Below, piece by piece: positions 1-8,235 of a stretch of DNA of 64,000 nucleotides. Location of the stretch: contig NZ_QUSX01000001.1 of assembly GCF_003933245.1 (NCBI RefSeq), positions 1,860,001 to 1,924,000 on the forward strand, read 5' to 3'. The notes beneath the pieces were generated by a model. It did not search any database, was not told the DNA's origin, and was given only the letters and a program-made list of their open reading frames with translations. The DNA is from Maribacter algicola (GTDB lineage: Bacteria > Bacteroidota > Bacteroidia > Flavobacteriales > Flavobacteriaceae). Position numbers and translations under genes: made by a program. Every line of letters starts with the position of its first letter. The first letter of the stretch is position 1.

Positions 1-2
1 AT

Positions 3-803
3 TATCATTATAGACTTGCACAGTTTCTTTACAAAAACGGAGTATTGGTTTCTGTTGTAAACCCATTGTCGATAAAACGTTTCGTACAAATGAAACTGGC
101 CAAGGTAAAGACTGACAAAAGCGATGCAAGGGCCATATGTGAATATGCCCTTATAAATGAAGTTCCGCTTTACAATGCTTTAACGGATACCCAGAGCGAA
201 TGTTTACAGTTGTTCCGGTTATTGGATACCTATTTAAAACAACGTACCGCGACCAAGAACAAGATACATGGGGAAGCTGTTTTGGGTATACCCTCAAAGT
301 TTGTTTATCGTTCCTTGATACGCAACAAGAAACAGCTGAATAAAGAGGTAGTTGCTATCGAATCAAAGATCCTGTCGTTGGTAAAGGGAGACCAACAAGA
401 ACAATTGACCTTGTTGATGTCAATACCTGGGATAGGTCAAAAGACTGCGTTATTTTTAATAGTGGCAACTGATGGTTTCAGCAAGTTCGAAACGGCATCA
501 CAGCTATGTAGTTATGTTGGTATAACCCCAACGATACGTGAGTCGGGAAGCAGTGTAAGAGGTCGTGCACGAATAAGCAAGGTCGGCAATAGAAAGCTTC
601 GTAATCTATTGTTTCTATGTTCTTTCAATGCCTGTAAACATAACAAGGCATGCAGAGAGGTATATGAGCGAATCGTAAATAAGGGCAAGAGTAAGAAACT
701 AGCATTGATAGCAGTTGCAAACAAACTATTAAAGCAGTCTTTTGCTATTGCAAAATCTGGTAGACCATATGATGAAACTTACGTTTCCATACTGCCAAGA
801 TAA
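3..803 (+). CDS. IS110-family transposase, 5' end missing
   Basis: The open frame runs in from the window edge (residues before the first possible TTG at 45 read YHYRLAQFLYKNG), so the gene is cut at its 5' end by the window, not by mutation. The N-terminal part is the end of the RuvC-like DEDD domain; KTDKSDA supplies its last two acidic residues. The C-terminal half is a Transposase_20 domain, with the helix-hairpin-helix-like SIPGIGQKTA and then the SG...RGRARISKVGNRKLR block; the serine before the glycine is the likely second catalytic residue of the family. IS110 enzymes work with a bridge RNA from the element's noncoding end. The right end of the element must lie within about 804-1000, but I could not fix it. 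It is the only transposase in the window and sits at the edge of the palindrome-rich array. Confidence 0.93.
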   Translation, partial: YHYRLAQFLYKNGVLVSVVNPLSIKRFVQMKLAKVKTDKSDARAICEYALINEVPLYNALTDTQSECLQLFRLLDTYLKQRTATKNKIHGEAVLGIPSKFVYRSLIRNKKQLNKEVVAIESKILSLVKGDQQEQLTLLMSIPGIGQKTALFLIVATDGFSKFETASQLCSYVGITPTIRESGSSVRGRARISKVGNRKLRNLLFLCSFNACKHNKACREVYERIVNKGKSKKLALIAVANKLLKQSFAIAKSGRPYDETYVSILPR

Positions 804-1007
804 ATAGAAGATGGATTGAATAAAAAAAGCTCAAAAAATCAAGTTATTGAACCTATGAGCGTGGAATAATATTGTCTCAAATTAAGGAAGAATTTGTTTG
901 TTTTTTACCTCAGTTCTTTGTTGCCATTTCGTTGTTTTTAATCGTTCATATTATTCAATCAAATTTCGATTTTCAGATTCAGCGTTTGAGTGAATTTAGT
1001 CAGCATT

Positions 1008-1742
1008 TTAATTCGTAAGCTTATTAATTTCAAGCATAGCAGCAAGTGTAATAAATCTCAAAATATGCGATATAATAAGTACCAATAACACTCTTAAAAC
1101 TAAATATATTTTTTTGTAGTTGTATCCTGAAAAAAATTGATAAAAAAACCAAAAAGCATAACCAAAACCAATTATTGCATATATATTAATTAGTGGTCTT
1201 ATCAGCGATTTATCATCAATGAAAGCAAATGATAGTGTAAGAGGTAATCCTAGTACAATTAAACCAGACCAAGAATAGATATTCATTACTAAATGTTCAG
1301 CAAAATTCAGTTTGCTTCTTCTAAAAAACAGATAACTGGAAATAGTTGTGGCACAAATAACAATTAAATAGGTGAGTTGTGGATAAGTTTCCAAAATTTG
1401 ATCCAGTGAATCACCAGAACTTTTAAACATTTCTGGTAATGCTTCATTACTATTTACATTGCCAAAATCGAGCAAAAATTCAATTGCGATTAGTAATATT
1501 AATAGACTAAAAGCATTAATATGTCGTATTCTTTTTCCTTGAATATATTCTCTGATGCTATGCCCAGGTCGTATAAAAAGCTCTTTTATAGTGAAGAAAA
1601 AACTTTTGTTAACGTTAAAAATTCCATTTAAAACTCCATTATCAAAAATATAACTAAACGAAAATCTATGTGTTGATGTTTTTTGTCCGCAATTTGGGCA
1701 GAAATTTTCCTTAACCGAGTTATTACAATTTAAACATTGCAT
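1008..1742 (-). CDS. DUF3667 family zinc-ribbon membrane protein
   Basis: A 244-residue protein opening with a zinc ribbon: CLNCNNSV and then FCPNCGQK supply four cysteines. A basic/aromatic stretch and about five hydrophobic segments follow. This is the layout of DUF3667, a family widespread in Bacteroidetes with no known biochemical role. The RPGHSIREYIQGKRIRH block before the first membrane helix is the typical conserved stretch. The gene stands alone between the IS110 end and the palindromic element at 1792-1987, and is AT-rich like the rest of this accessory region. Family assignment is by motif; function is unknown. Confidence 0.8.
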   Translation of the reverse strand: MQCLNCNNSVKENFCPNCGQKTSTHRFSFSYIFDNGVLNGIFNVNKSFFFTIKELFIRPGHSIREYIQGKRIRHINAFSLLILLIAIEFLLDFGNVNSNEALPEMFKSSGDSLDQILETYPQLTYLIVICATTISSYLFFRRSKLNFAEHLVMNIYSWSGLIVLGLPLTLSFAFIDDKSLIRPLINIYAIIGFGYAFWFFYQFFSGYNYKKIYLVLRVLLVLIISHILRFITLAAMLEINKLTN

Positions 1743-1791
1743 TCTATTTGTGTTTTTTTTCTTTAGTTAAAGATTGCATTCCGCAATGAAT

Positions 1792-1987
1792 GGCAACGGT
1801 TCGTATATGAAACGTAGCGTGTAAAAAGACACGGAACTTTCGTATTATATACGAGCCGAAATTTTAAATTTTCGTTTTACCTTTTTTCTCAAATAGCCAA
1901 ATTTAAAAATTTGGCGGCCTTTGTAAATATACACAAACCTCTAGGAAAGCCCATTCTAGCTATGTTTTATATATATTGTTAGCGGCT
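1792..1987. repeat. attC-like palindromic junction element (junction a)
   Basis: The element starts GGCAACGG and ends TTGTTAGCGGC. Just inside the ends, TATATGAAACGTAGC (from 1805) pairs with GCTATGTTTTATATA (ending about 1974) at 12 of 15 positions. Inner hairpins include CGTGT/ACACG and a perfect GCCAAATTT/AAATTTGGC stem at 1896-1915. It separates the DUF3667 gene from the next minus-strand unit. The plan (AAC, unequal spacers, long stem, variable inner structure, GTT) matches the other junctions at 3401, 4848, 7845, 8942, 10163 and 11077. Confidence 0.6.
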
Positions 1988-2002
1988 GGCTTTATTTTTC
2001 AG

Positions 2003-2704
2003 TTATTCAGATTTCAGTATTTTAAAATCCTTAAAATAACCTTCGGTTCCGATATCAACCCAAAGTGCTATACTTCCTGATTGAGTCTTTCCCTTCATTT
2101 CGTTCACGATGAATGATGCGTATTCTTGGTCGTTCAGGTAGAGTTTCGCCTCTTTTCCTTTGAATTCTACTCTAAATGTAATCCATTCATCAAGTCCGAT
2201 ATCTGCATAAGTTTCAAACTCGCCTTTTGATTCAGCCCGTAATCGGTCGAACTTATAGTCTGGATACGCATAATATTGTACGGTATGATTTCTCGCAAAT
2301 TGATTATCCGACCTACCCACATTAGGTCTTAGGTATATCGATTCGTATGCGGAATTGTCTTCATTTGCCCTAAACGCTACGCCAATAAATCCGTGGGACC
2401 CTTTGAATGGGGATGGAGTTTGAATTCTACTCAACATTTTTACTTCAAAGACACCGTTTTGGATATCCAGATTTTTCACTTTGACATAAGTCGGCTCGTC
2501 CACCGTATTCGATAAGTTTTCTAACTCAAATGGCAGGGCTTTCAAGTCCCGTTCAACTTTCAAAACATTCTCTCTGTTCAATTCCACTATTGATGCTTTT
2601 ACATCCGTAATTTCAAATTCCCTGCCTTCCCATTCTATGGTTTGTGCAGAGACATTTATAATAACTAGGAGAAACACTATTGTTGTAAATAATGAATATT
2701 TCAT
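2003..2704 (-). CDS. secreted concanavalin-like (LamG/DUF1080-like) protein
   Basis: A 233-residue protein with a clear signal peptide (hydrophobic residues about 5-20, then AQT). The body is beta-rich. It contains GSHGFIGVAFRA, IYLRPNVGRSD, an EWITFRVEFKGKEAKLYLND strand pair and GSIALWVDIGTEGYFKDFKI near the C-terminus. This order is typical of concanavalin A-like/LamG or 3-keto-disaccharide hydrolase-type folds, which bind or cleave carbohydrate. No catalytic residue can be named. It lies 95 bp downstream of a Crp-family regulator on the same strand, so the two probably form one unit. Fold call is moderate; substrate unknown. Confidence 0.6.
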   Translation of the reverse strand: MKYSLFTTIVFLLVIINVSAQTIEWEGREFEITDVKASIVELNRENVLKVERDLKALPFELENLSNTVDEPTYVKVKNLDIQNGVFEVKMLSRIQTPSPFKGSHGFIGVAFRANEDNSAYESIYLRPNVGRSDNQFARNHTVQYYAYPDYKFDRLRAESKGEFETYADIGLDEWITFRVEFKGKEAKLYLNDQEYASFIVNEMKGKTQSGSIALWVDIGTEGYFKDFKILKSE

Positions 2705-2799
2705 AACTAAATGATTTTAAGTTTGTTACATTTTAAAAATGCAAATTTAACTAGGCATTGATAATTTAGTCATTGACATAAATCAAGAAATTGGATAAT

Positions 2800-3369
2800 T
2801 TATTTTTTTGCCCTTATCCTGCTAAGGGTTTCAGGTGTTATTCCCATATACGAAGCAATCATATACTGAGGTACTCTTTGTATAATGTCGGGATATGTTT
2901 CTACGAAAATTTGATAACGTTTGTCTAGGGATAAACTTATGATATTGGCCGTTCTCTTTTGAATTGCCATGTATGCATTGGTCATCAAGATGCGTATATA
3001 GCTTTCATATTTTGGCATTATGTCCAAAAGTCTATCGTGTGACCCCTTGCTAATCAAGACAAGCTCCGTATCTTCCAAAGCATCAATGTTGTAAGTTGCA
3101 GGTTCTTGTTTGATAAAGCTGTTCAAATCTCCCATTGTCCAACCCTCAAGCCCAAAAAGGACTACATTTTCATCTCCTTTTGAATTTAGCACATAAGCCC
3201 TTAATACACCTTTTTCTATGAAAGTTATGTGGTCCGTAATTTCTCCGGCGTAAAGAAAGTGCTCCCCTTTTTTTAGCTTTTTTAAGGATAAATGGTTGAG
3301 TAATATTTTCTCTTCTTCCAAATCTAGTGTCACTTTCTCTCTAAACTTTTTTATAAATAGTTGTGACAT
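2800..3369 (-). CDS. Crp/Fnr-family transcriptional regulator
   Basis: A 189-residue protein with an N-terminal cyclic-nucleotide-binding-like beta-roll (about residues 20-120; FLYAGEITDHITFIEKG, ALEDTELVLISK). A short C-terminal helix-turn-helix follows (YMIASYMGITPETLSRIR). The C-terminal DNA-binding region is of the short type common in Bacteroidetes Crp-like regulators. It lacks the Fnr cysteine cluster, so iron-sulfur oxygen sensing is unlikely. The likely target is the secreted protein gene just downstream. The start is the ATG directly following a palindromic junction element, so its promoter must lie inside or next to that element. Confidence 0.88.
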   Translation of the reverse strand: MSQLFIKKFREKVTLDLEEEKILLNHLSLKKLKKGEHFLYAGEITDHITFIEKGVLRAYVLNSKGDENVVLFGLEGWTMGDLNSFIKQEPATYNIDALEDTELVLISKGSHDRLLDIMPKYESYIRILMTNAYMAIQKRTANIISLSLDKRYQIFVETYPDIIQRVPQYMIASYMGITPETLSRIRAKK

Positions 3370-3400
3370 AAATTGGGAAGTTTGTTTTTTTTAGCTTGCC

Positions 3401-3510
3401 GCTAACGCAGGGCTATGTGAAGCCACGTTACGGATTTTAAATTTACGCAACTTGTTGGGATAAATTTAAAATACGTGTTGAACGTGGACAGGTTGCATAT
3501 AGCCGTTGAT
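3401..3510. repeat. attC-like module A, copy 1
   Basis: The module starts GCTAACGCAGGGCTATGTG and ends GCATATAGCCGTTGAT. The flanks pair (GGCTATGTG with CATATAGCC). The inside is a long near-perfect stem: CCACGTT with AACGTGG, and ATTTTAAATTTA with TAAATTTAAAAT. An identical copy lies at 11,081 onward in the same orientation; identity continues without a mismatch for 147 bp (3404-3550 against 11,081-11,227). Confidence 0.7.
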
Positions 3511-3765
3511 ATGTACTTTTTTCCTCGATGGCACCTAAAGGTGATAGGTTTGCTGGTCCCTTATCCTACGGATTATGCAAACTGGCATGGCCCGGAGCCT
3601 GTGCAGAGTTTACCGAAGTAATGATGTACAAATCCCAAGGGGCGGGAATTGGAGCCTTTGGCGACAATGTAGCGACTTGGGTTCACCTTTAGGTGACCGA
3701 GCGAAGCGACCGATGAATACCTTTGAAAAACAATAAAATTTAAATGAATAATTGTACATCATCGG
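3505..3765. repeat. nested palindromic module B, copy 1
   Basis: The module begins in the last bases of module A at GTTGATATGTAC and ends GTACATCATCGG, so its ends pair with each other. Inside are the hairpins CACCTAAAGGTG and TCACCTTTAGGTGA, the stem GGTGACC-GAGCGAAGC-GACC, and the shared block GGTCCCTTATCCTACGG. A second full copy is at 7979-8235, and 5' fragments are seen at about 10,406 and 11,182-11,268. No protein is supported in it: the short frames here are not conserved in position or start. Confidence 0.65.
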
Positions 3766-3889
3766 TTAGTATATGAAAAGCTGGCCCTTTTGAAGCACAA
3801 AAACTTCGGTTAACCAAGAACTTTGATAAGTGCTAAAAGCTTTGAATTTATTATTGTTTTGTCAACTTTCATAGACACTGTTGTATAAC
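3763..3889. repeat. attC-like palindromic element (junction b, distal half)
   Basis: It starts CGGTTAGTATATGAAAAG and ends CTTTCATAGACACTGTTGTAT. TATATGAAAAG pairs with CTTTCATAGA. The inner part holds AAGCAC/GTGCT pairing and the palindrome GGTTAACC. It abuts module B and lies just before the 3' end of the metallo-beta-lactamase-fold gene. Together with modules A and B it fills the 3370-3907 gap, where I see no gene. Confidence 0.55.
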
Positions 3890-3907
3890 ATTTATTCTAC
3901 AAAAACT

Positions 3908-4827
3908 TCAGTTATTTGGTTTTTGAAGATTGTTTATTTTTTCAATTACACTTTTTCTTAAAGTTGTGTCTATATTTATTTTGAACTCTTCTTTTGTTAA
4001 AATTAGAGGGTTTTTTTCTGTTGGTTTTCTTGATCTTAGTTTTTTCATATCATTCAATAAATCATTAACAAAGGGATGGTTTGAAACTAGAGCATTCACA
4101 TTGTTTTCAACTGTATACCGCTCAAAATAATTTAAAGATTGCAGATATTTTTTATTTCCTTCTAAGGTATTAGGTAAACCAGTTCCCCCCCAAATGGAAA
4201 CAACCCGATCAGTATTATTGTCGGTTGTATTGAATATTAGAGAAATCGTTCCTTCAGTATGACCTGGTGTCAATAAAATTTCTAGCTTAGTTTCTCCAAG
4301 AGATATAACTTCTTTATCATCTACTTTTTGATATGATTTCGGTAATGCTAAATCACTTGATTTATTTCCAAAAGGATCTACTAAAACGGTCGTATTAGGG
4401 TCGTGAATACCATTCCAAGCAACTTCGCTCATTAGTATTTTTGAATGATAAACGCTCTCAATATAATTAGCACCACCATAATGGTCAGCATGTTCATGAG
4501 TGATAACTAGGTACTTAATATCTTTAGGATCTAATCCAAGTTTTTTATGCTTGGAATGATGACATTCTTTGCATCATCGTTAGTCCACATAGCGTCAATT
4601 AAGATAATTCCTCGTGTAGTATTTATAACAAATGCTCCCACACCTTCGTAACCAACAAAGTAAATATTATCAAACAATTTTGTTGGTTCAACAATTTCTG
4701 TATTGAATAATGGTGAAGTAGGTAAATCACTTTTTTCGTACGAAGTTGTAATAGTTCCTTCTTTCTTATAATTAGAATTACATCCCAATATAAGTAGGGT
4801 GAAGACCAGCAAAATTATGTTTTTCAT
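3908..4827 (-). pseudogene. MBL-fold metallo-hydrolase split by a frameshift
   Basis: Two adjacent frames (3908-4432 and 4531-4827) make one roughly 306-residue protein if the frame changes by -1 at an A run (T6 at 4541-4546 on the plus strand). The first part has a lipoprotein signal (LLILGC) and the family's early strands (GVGAFVINTTRGIILIDAMW). The joined frame restores LGLDPKDIKYLVITHEHADH, giving the zinc motif HxHxDH, which neither separate frame contains. The second part has the later zinc ligand in TPGHTEGTIS. This resembles exported subclass B3-like MBL enzymes; the substrate is unknown. The shift site is A AAA AAC in the proper zero-frame phase, a classic -1 slippery heptamer. It may therefore be a pseudogene, a sequencing slip, or a gene expressed by frameshifting. 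Confidence 0.8.
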
Positions 4828-4847
4828 GTTTTGATTTTAAATGATTT

Positions 4848-4975
4848 GCAACGGTTTCTTGTATATGAAGTAGCAAAGTAAATAGTACCTAATTTTCTAA
4901 AAGTAAAATACCTGATTAAATGCAAAAGGGATTGGGATTTCAATAAAACAACTATTTCTTAGATACGTTGTTGGC
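4848..4975. repeat. attC-like palindromic junction element (junction c)
   Basis: The element begins GCAACGGTTTCTTGTATATGAAG and ends TTAGATACGTTGTTGGC. The ends share the AACGGTT...TATATGAA signature of junctions a and b, and GTTGT on the right. The inner pairing (GTATATGAAG with the GATAC region, AAATAGT with ACTATTT) is weaker than at the other junctions. It separates the MBL-fold gene from the four-gene dioxygenase unit. Confidence 0.45.
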
Positions 4976-5044
4976 TGTTCACCTTTTTTTAAATTATCAT
5001 TTTGAAGGAAAGTATTTTCAAGTTTGAATATTGTCTATTTTCTT

Positions 5045-5929
5045 TTATGAAATTTTTAAACTGGTCATACTCAAACTTCCAGCTAAAAGTTTGTCATTAA
5101 ATAGGTTAATAGTCTCTCCTTTTTCCTGAAGTCCAAGGCTGTATATCAAAGGTAAATAATGATCTGGCGTAGGAATTGCCAATTGGAATGCTATTGATTG
5201 TTTGTGGTAATCAATCAGTGGTTGGTAATTACCATCTGTTAAATAATTGTTGATTTTTGCTCTTGCTTCTATGGCCCAATCATAGCCATAATCATCTTTA
5301 TGCACATTTGCAAAATCAATCATTCTTAAGTTGTGAATGATATTACCACTACCAATAATTAAAATTCCCCTGTTGCGCAGGTTTGTTAGTTTTTTAGCTA
5401 ACCCATAATGGTATTGTGCAGGTTTTGTATAATCGATACTTAACTGAATTACGGGAATGTTAGCTTTAGGGTAAAGATGTTTTATAACACTCCATGCACC
5501 ATGGTCCAGACCCCATTTATCATCTAATTCTACCACGGTGGGTGATAAAAGTGATTTGGTTTCCCGAGCAAGAGCTGGGCTTCCCATAACAGGATATTGC
5601 ACATCAAATAAAGCCTGTGGAAAGCCACCAAAATCATGAATTGTTTTAGGCATTTCCATAGCGGTAACCTTAGTACCATTTGTAAACCAATGGGCCGATA
5701 CACAGAGTATGGCGTTTGGGGTTGGAATTGTTTTGGCGATTTCTCTAAAGCCTTTAACAAATTCGTTTTCTTCAATGGCATTCATAGGGCTGCCATGCCC
5801 TAAAAATAGAACAGGCATTTTCTCAGTTAGTGAAAAAGCTTCTGATATTTTAGTTAAATCATTTAGTTTCATTCCTAAACCCATACATGGGAGCAGACCT
5901 AAAATCCCAAGAAAATCCGTTCTATTCAT
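5045..5929 (-). CDS. ygiD: LigB-type extradiol ring-cleavage dioxygenase (YgiD/4,5-DOPA dioxygenase family)
   Basis: A 294-residue protein of the class III extradiol dioxygenase family, non-heme iron enzymes that open catechol-type rings. Visible are PVLFLGHGSPMNAIEENEF with the first metal histidine, SAHWFTNG with a second conserved histidine, HDFGGFP, KWGLDHGAWSVIKHLYP and IIGSGNIIHNLR. The N-terminus carries about 30 extra residues (MNRTDFLGILGLLPCMG...) that look like a degraded signal or Tat leader; family members often start near KMPVLFLGHG. It is the last gene of a four-gene minus-strand operon (Crp, DoxX, NAD(P)-binding protein, dioxygenase), 20 bp after the preceding gene. The physiological substrate is not known. 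Confidence 0.87.
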   Translation of the reverse strand: MNRTDFLGILGLLPCMGLGMKLNDLTKISEAFSLTEKMPVLFLGHGSPMNAIEENEFVKGFREIAKTIPTPNAILCVSAHWFTNGTKVTAMEMPKTIHDFGGFPQALFDVQYPVMGSPALARETKSLLSPTVVELDDKWGLDHGAWSVIKHLYPKANIPVIQLSIDYTKPAQYHYGLAKKLTNLRNRGILIIGSGNIIHNLRMIDFANVHKDDYGYDWAIEARAKINNYLTDGNYQPLIDYHKQSIAFQLAIPTPDHYLPLIYSLGLQEKGETINLFNDKLLAGSLSMTSLKIS

Positions 5930-5949
5930 TATATATTAATGACATCAAT

Positions 5950-6777
5950 TTATTCAGATAGCCATTGCTGCAAAGTGGTTTTTGATTTTCCGAGTAAACG
6001 GTCAGAATTTTCTGGGTTTCCTGCTTCTTTTGTTTTCTCAAAATACTCAAACATGGGAATAAACTCTTTTAATTGTTTATTGCCAGATATAAACGCTATT
6101 ATTTTGAGTAACCAAAATGGTGCATTGGCAACCTTTTTAATGTTTGGATGTTTCACCTTAATATATTGCCCCAATGCTTCGTTAATGGTCAGTGCTTCTG
6201 GACCATAGGTATTGAATTCTTGATTTCTACATTCTGGTTTTTGATAGGCATTTACCAATAGTTTACCAAAATCTTTAGAAGCAATCCATCGTAGTTTAAT
6301 CGGTTGTTTTCCCATAACGTTGGCTTTACCATCTTGTATCATTAAAGCCAAAGATTCCATAAACCAAGTTGGTCTAAAAATCATGTACGGAATACCACTC
6401 GTTTTTATAAATTGCTCTGATTCGTATTTAGCTTTTATGAACGGCATTTCAGTATTTTCCTTACATACTGTAGCACCACTCACATAGCTAATACATTTTA
6501 TATCTTGCTTTTTTGCAGCTCTAACAATTTTCTGCACGGCACCAAACTCGTCTAATTGCCCCAAGGTAATATGTATGGCATCACAGTCTTTAATCGCCAA
6601 TGCCAAGTCGCTATCATTAAACACATCGCCTTTTACCGTTTCATGATTTGGATAGTTAGCTGCTTTTATGCTTCGAGAGAAGAGCTTAAGTTGAAAACCC
6701 GCACTATCAAATGCCTTTATGGTCTCTTGTGCCACCATACCACTTGCGCCCAATATGGCAATTTTTTCTATTGACAT
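5950..6777 (-). CDS. NAD(P)-binding atypical SDR / NmrA-like protein
   Basis: A 275-residue Rossmann-fold protein. The N-terminal GASGMVAQETIKAF is a GxxGxxG-type nucleotide-binding motif. It is followed by the KGDVFND acidic turn and a YVSGATVCKE strand near the usual SDR catalytic region. The tyrosine/lysine pair of classical SDRs is not obvious, so this fits the atypical NmrA-like group: NAD(P)H-binding redox sensors or quinone reductase-like enzymes. It sits between DoxX and the dioxygenase genes with short gaps, suggesting co-transcription and a shared redox or quinone-detoxification role. That role is inference from neighbours. Confidence 0.8.
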   Translation of the reverse strand: MSIEKIAILGASGMVAQETIKAFDSAGFQLKLFSRSIKAANYPNHETVKGDVFNDSDLALAIKDCDAIHITLGQLDEFGAVQKIVRAAKKQDIKCISYVSGATVCKENTEMPFIKAKYESEQFIKTSGIPYMIFRPTWFMESLALMIQDGKANVMGKQPIKLRWIASKDFGKLLVNAYQKPECRNQEFNTYGPEALTINEALGQYIKVKHPNIKKVANAPFWLLKIIAFISGNKQLKEFIPMFEYFEKTKEAGNPENSDRLLGKSKTTLQQWLSE

Positions 6778-6802
6778 TTTAGAAAGAGTTTAAAATAAAA
6801 AA

Positions 6803-7207
6803 TTACTTGCCAGTTATTGGTGCTTTTTTTGAGCGCCCCCATGCAACGAAAGCTGCGAGGATGAAAAAGAAAATATTCATACCAATAAGTGATACTTCGC
6901 CTCTTGAAATATGAAATACCATAGCAGCAATCATTAATGCCATGGTTCCATAAGCTGCAAGTACCGTTAATTTTGGTTGTAATCTAAAAGCTGCCGGTAA
7001 AACTATACCTATACCACCAAGTAAATCAACTATTCCTGTAATTTTTAACAACCCTGGGTTATCAAGTGCCCAAGGCAACATCTGCGCGGTTTCTTCAATG
7101 GGTTGGAACAATTTGGCGTAACCTGCCCAAATTAAGGTTAATGAAATTAGTACCTGTGCTACCCATAAAGCAATGTTAAGTCCTTTTGATTTTACTGTCG
7201 CTGTCAT
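6803..7207 (-). CDS. DoxX family membrane protein
   Basis: A 134-residue protein with four hydrophobic helices (about residues 10-30, 50-70, 78-98 and 105-125). The first helix contains LIWAGYAKLFQP and the second GIVDLLGGIGIVLPAA, both characteristic of the DoxX/SURF4-like fold. DoxX-like proteins are linked to thiosulfate:quinone oxidoreductase or to oxidant-resistance membrane complexes. The gene lies 25 bp upstream of the NAD(P)-binding gene and downstream of a Crp-type regulator. Family call is good; the specific partner is unknown. Confidence 0.85.
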   Translation of the reverse strand: MTATVKSKGLNIALWVAQVLISLTLIWAGYAKLFQPIEETAQMLPWALDNPGLLKITGIVDLLGGIGIVLPAAFRLQPKLTVLAAYGTMALMIAAMVFHISRGEVSLIGMNIFFFILAAFVAWGRSKKAPITGK

Positions 7208-7285
7208 TTTATATCTATTTGATTGTTAGTGATTAAGCAAAGATGCAAACAATCAAGAAGAAAAAAATTAAGGTATCTTAAGAAA

Positions 7286-7804
7286 TTACTTCTGAACTAA
7301 TTTTCTTCTAACATCACTTAGATATTCTGGTGTCATGCCCAAATAGGAAGCGATTAGTTTTAGTGGTAGTCTTTGTACTAAAGTTGGATAGGTTTCTATG
7401 AAATCCCTATAGCGTTCTTCAGCAGTTGCACTCAAAAGATTCATTAAACGCTTATTAGTAGAAATTAAATTGTTTATTAATTTATTGTTTTGCTCAAGCA
7501 AATCATCATGACTTAACTGACTTATATTATTGTAATCTGAAGTAGTAATCAGTGATACTTCGCTATCTTCAATTGCATTAATAAAAATATTGGAAGGTTT
7601 GCTATTGATAAAACTGTCCATATCTGTAATAAGCCAATCTTCAGCGGCAAAATGTAAAATATGTTCTTTGCCTGACTTGTCAACTACATAACTCTTTAAG
7701 CATCCTTTAACCACTCTATAAACGGATTTACAAATATCTCCTTTGTATAAAAGAATCGTTCCTTTGGAGACCTTTTGGGTTTGCAAATCGTTGAAAAGTT
7801 TCAT
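7286..7804 (-). CDS. Crp/Fnr-family transcriptional regulator
   Basis: A 172-residue regulator with a cNMP-binding-like beta-roll (GTILLYKGDICKSVYRVVKG, then INAIEDSEVSLIT) and a C-terminal helix-turn-helix (KLIASYLGMTPEYLSDVRRK). It is the first gene of the DoxX/NAD(P)-binding/dioxygenase operon and probably controls it. It is a distant paralogue of the regulator at 2800-3369: both end in the same ASYxGxTPExLSxxR helix but differ greatly elsewhere. The start ATG lies about 40 bp from a palindromic junction element. Confidence 0.88.
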   Translation of the reverse strand: MKLFNDLQTQKVSKGTILLYKGDICKSVYRVVKGCLKSYVVDKSGKEHILHFAAEDWLITDMDSFINSKPSNIFINAIEDSEVSLITTSDYNNISQLSHDDLLEQNNKLINNLISTNKRLMNLLSATAEERYRDFIETYPTLVQRLPLKLIASYLGMTPEYLSDVRRKLVQK

Positions 7805-7844
7805 TTAAAAGTTGGATTTGTTATGGAGTTACTATTGGGTTATA

Positions 7845-7984
7845 GCCAACGCAGGGCTATGTGTAGTCGTGCGCTTGGATTTTTGTTTTTCGTACCAGAA
7901 AGGTACGTAAAAAAGCAAAATACAAAGGAGCACACCAGATAGCATAGCCACCAGATGGGTTTTGTCGGGATGGTAGCCGTTGAT
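7845..7984. repeat. attC-like module A variant (junction d, proximal)
   Basis: It starts GCCAACGCAGGGCTATGTG and ends GGTAGCCGTTGATATG. The outer ends equal those of module A, but the interior is different: a hairpin TTTTTCGTACC/GGTACGTAAAAA and a GGCTATG/CATAGCC pairing. It shows that the ends are conserved while the inner stem is exchangeable, as in attC sites. Confidence 0.6.
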
Positions 7985-8235
7985 ATGCACAGTTGTTCTC
8001 GATGGCGCCTAAAGGTGATAAGATCGATGGTCCCTTATCCTACGGCCATTGCAATCTGACATAGCCCGGAGCCTGTGCAGAGTTTACCGAAGTAATGATG
8101 CACAAATCCCAAAGTGCGGGAATTGGAGCGTAGCGACAATGTAGCGATTTGGGTTCACCTTTAGGTGACCGAGCGAAGCGACCGATGAATACCTTTGAAA
8201 AACAATAAAAATTAGATGAATAATTGTACATCACG
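7979..8235. repeat. nested palindromic module B, copy 2
   Basis: It runs from GTTGATATGCAC to GTACATCACGG and is highly similar to 3505-3765 over its full length, including the CACCTAAAGGTG and TCACCTTTAGGTGA hairpins and GGTCCCTTATCCTACGG. Short frames crossing it have no homology I recognise and are not counted as genes. Confidence 0.65.
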
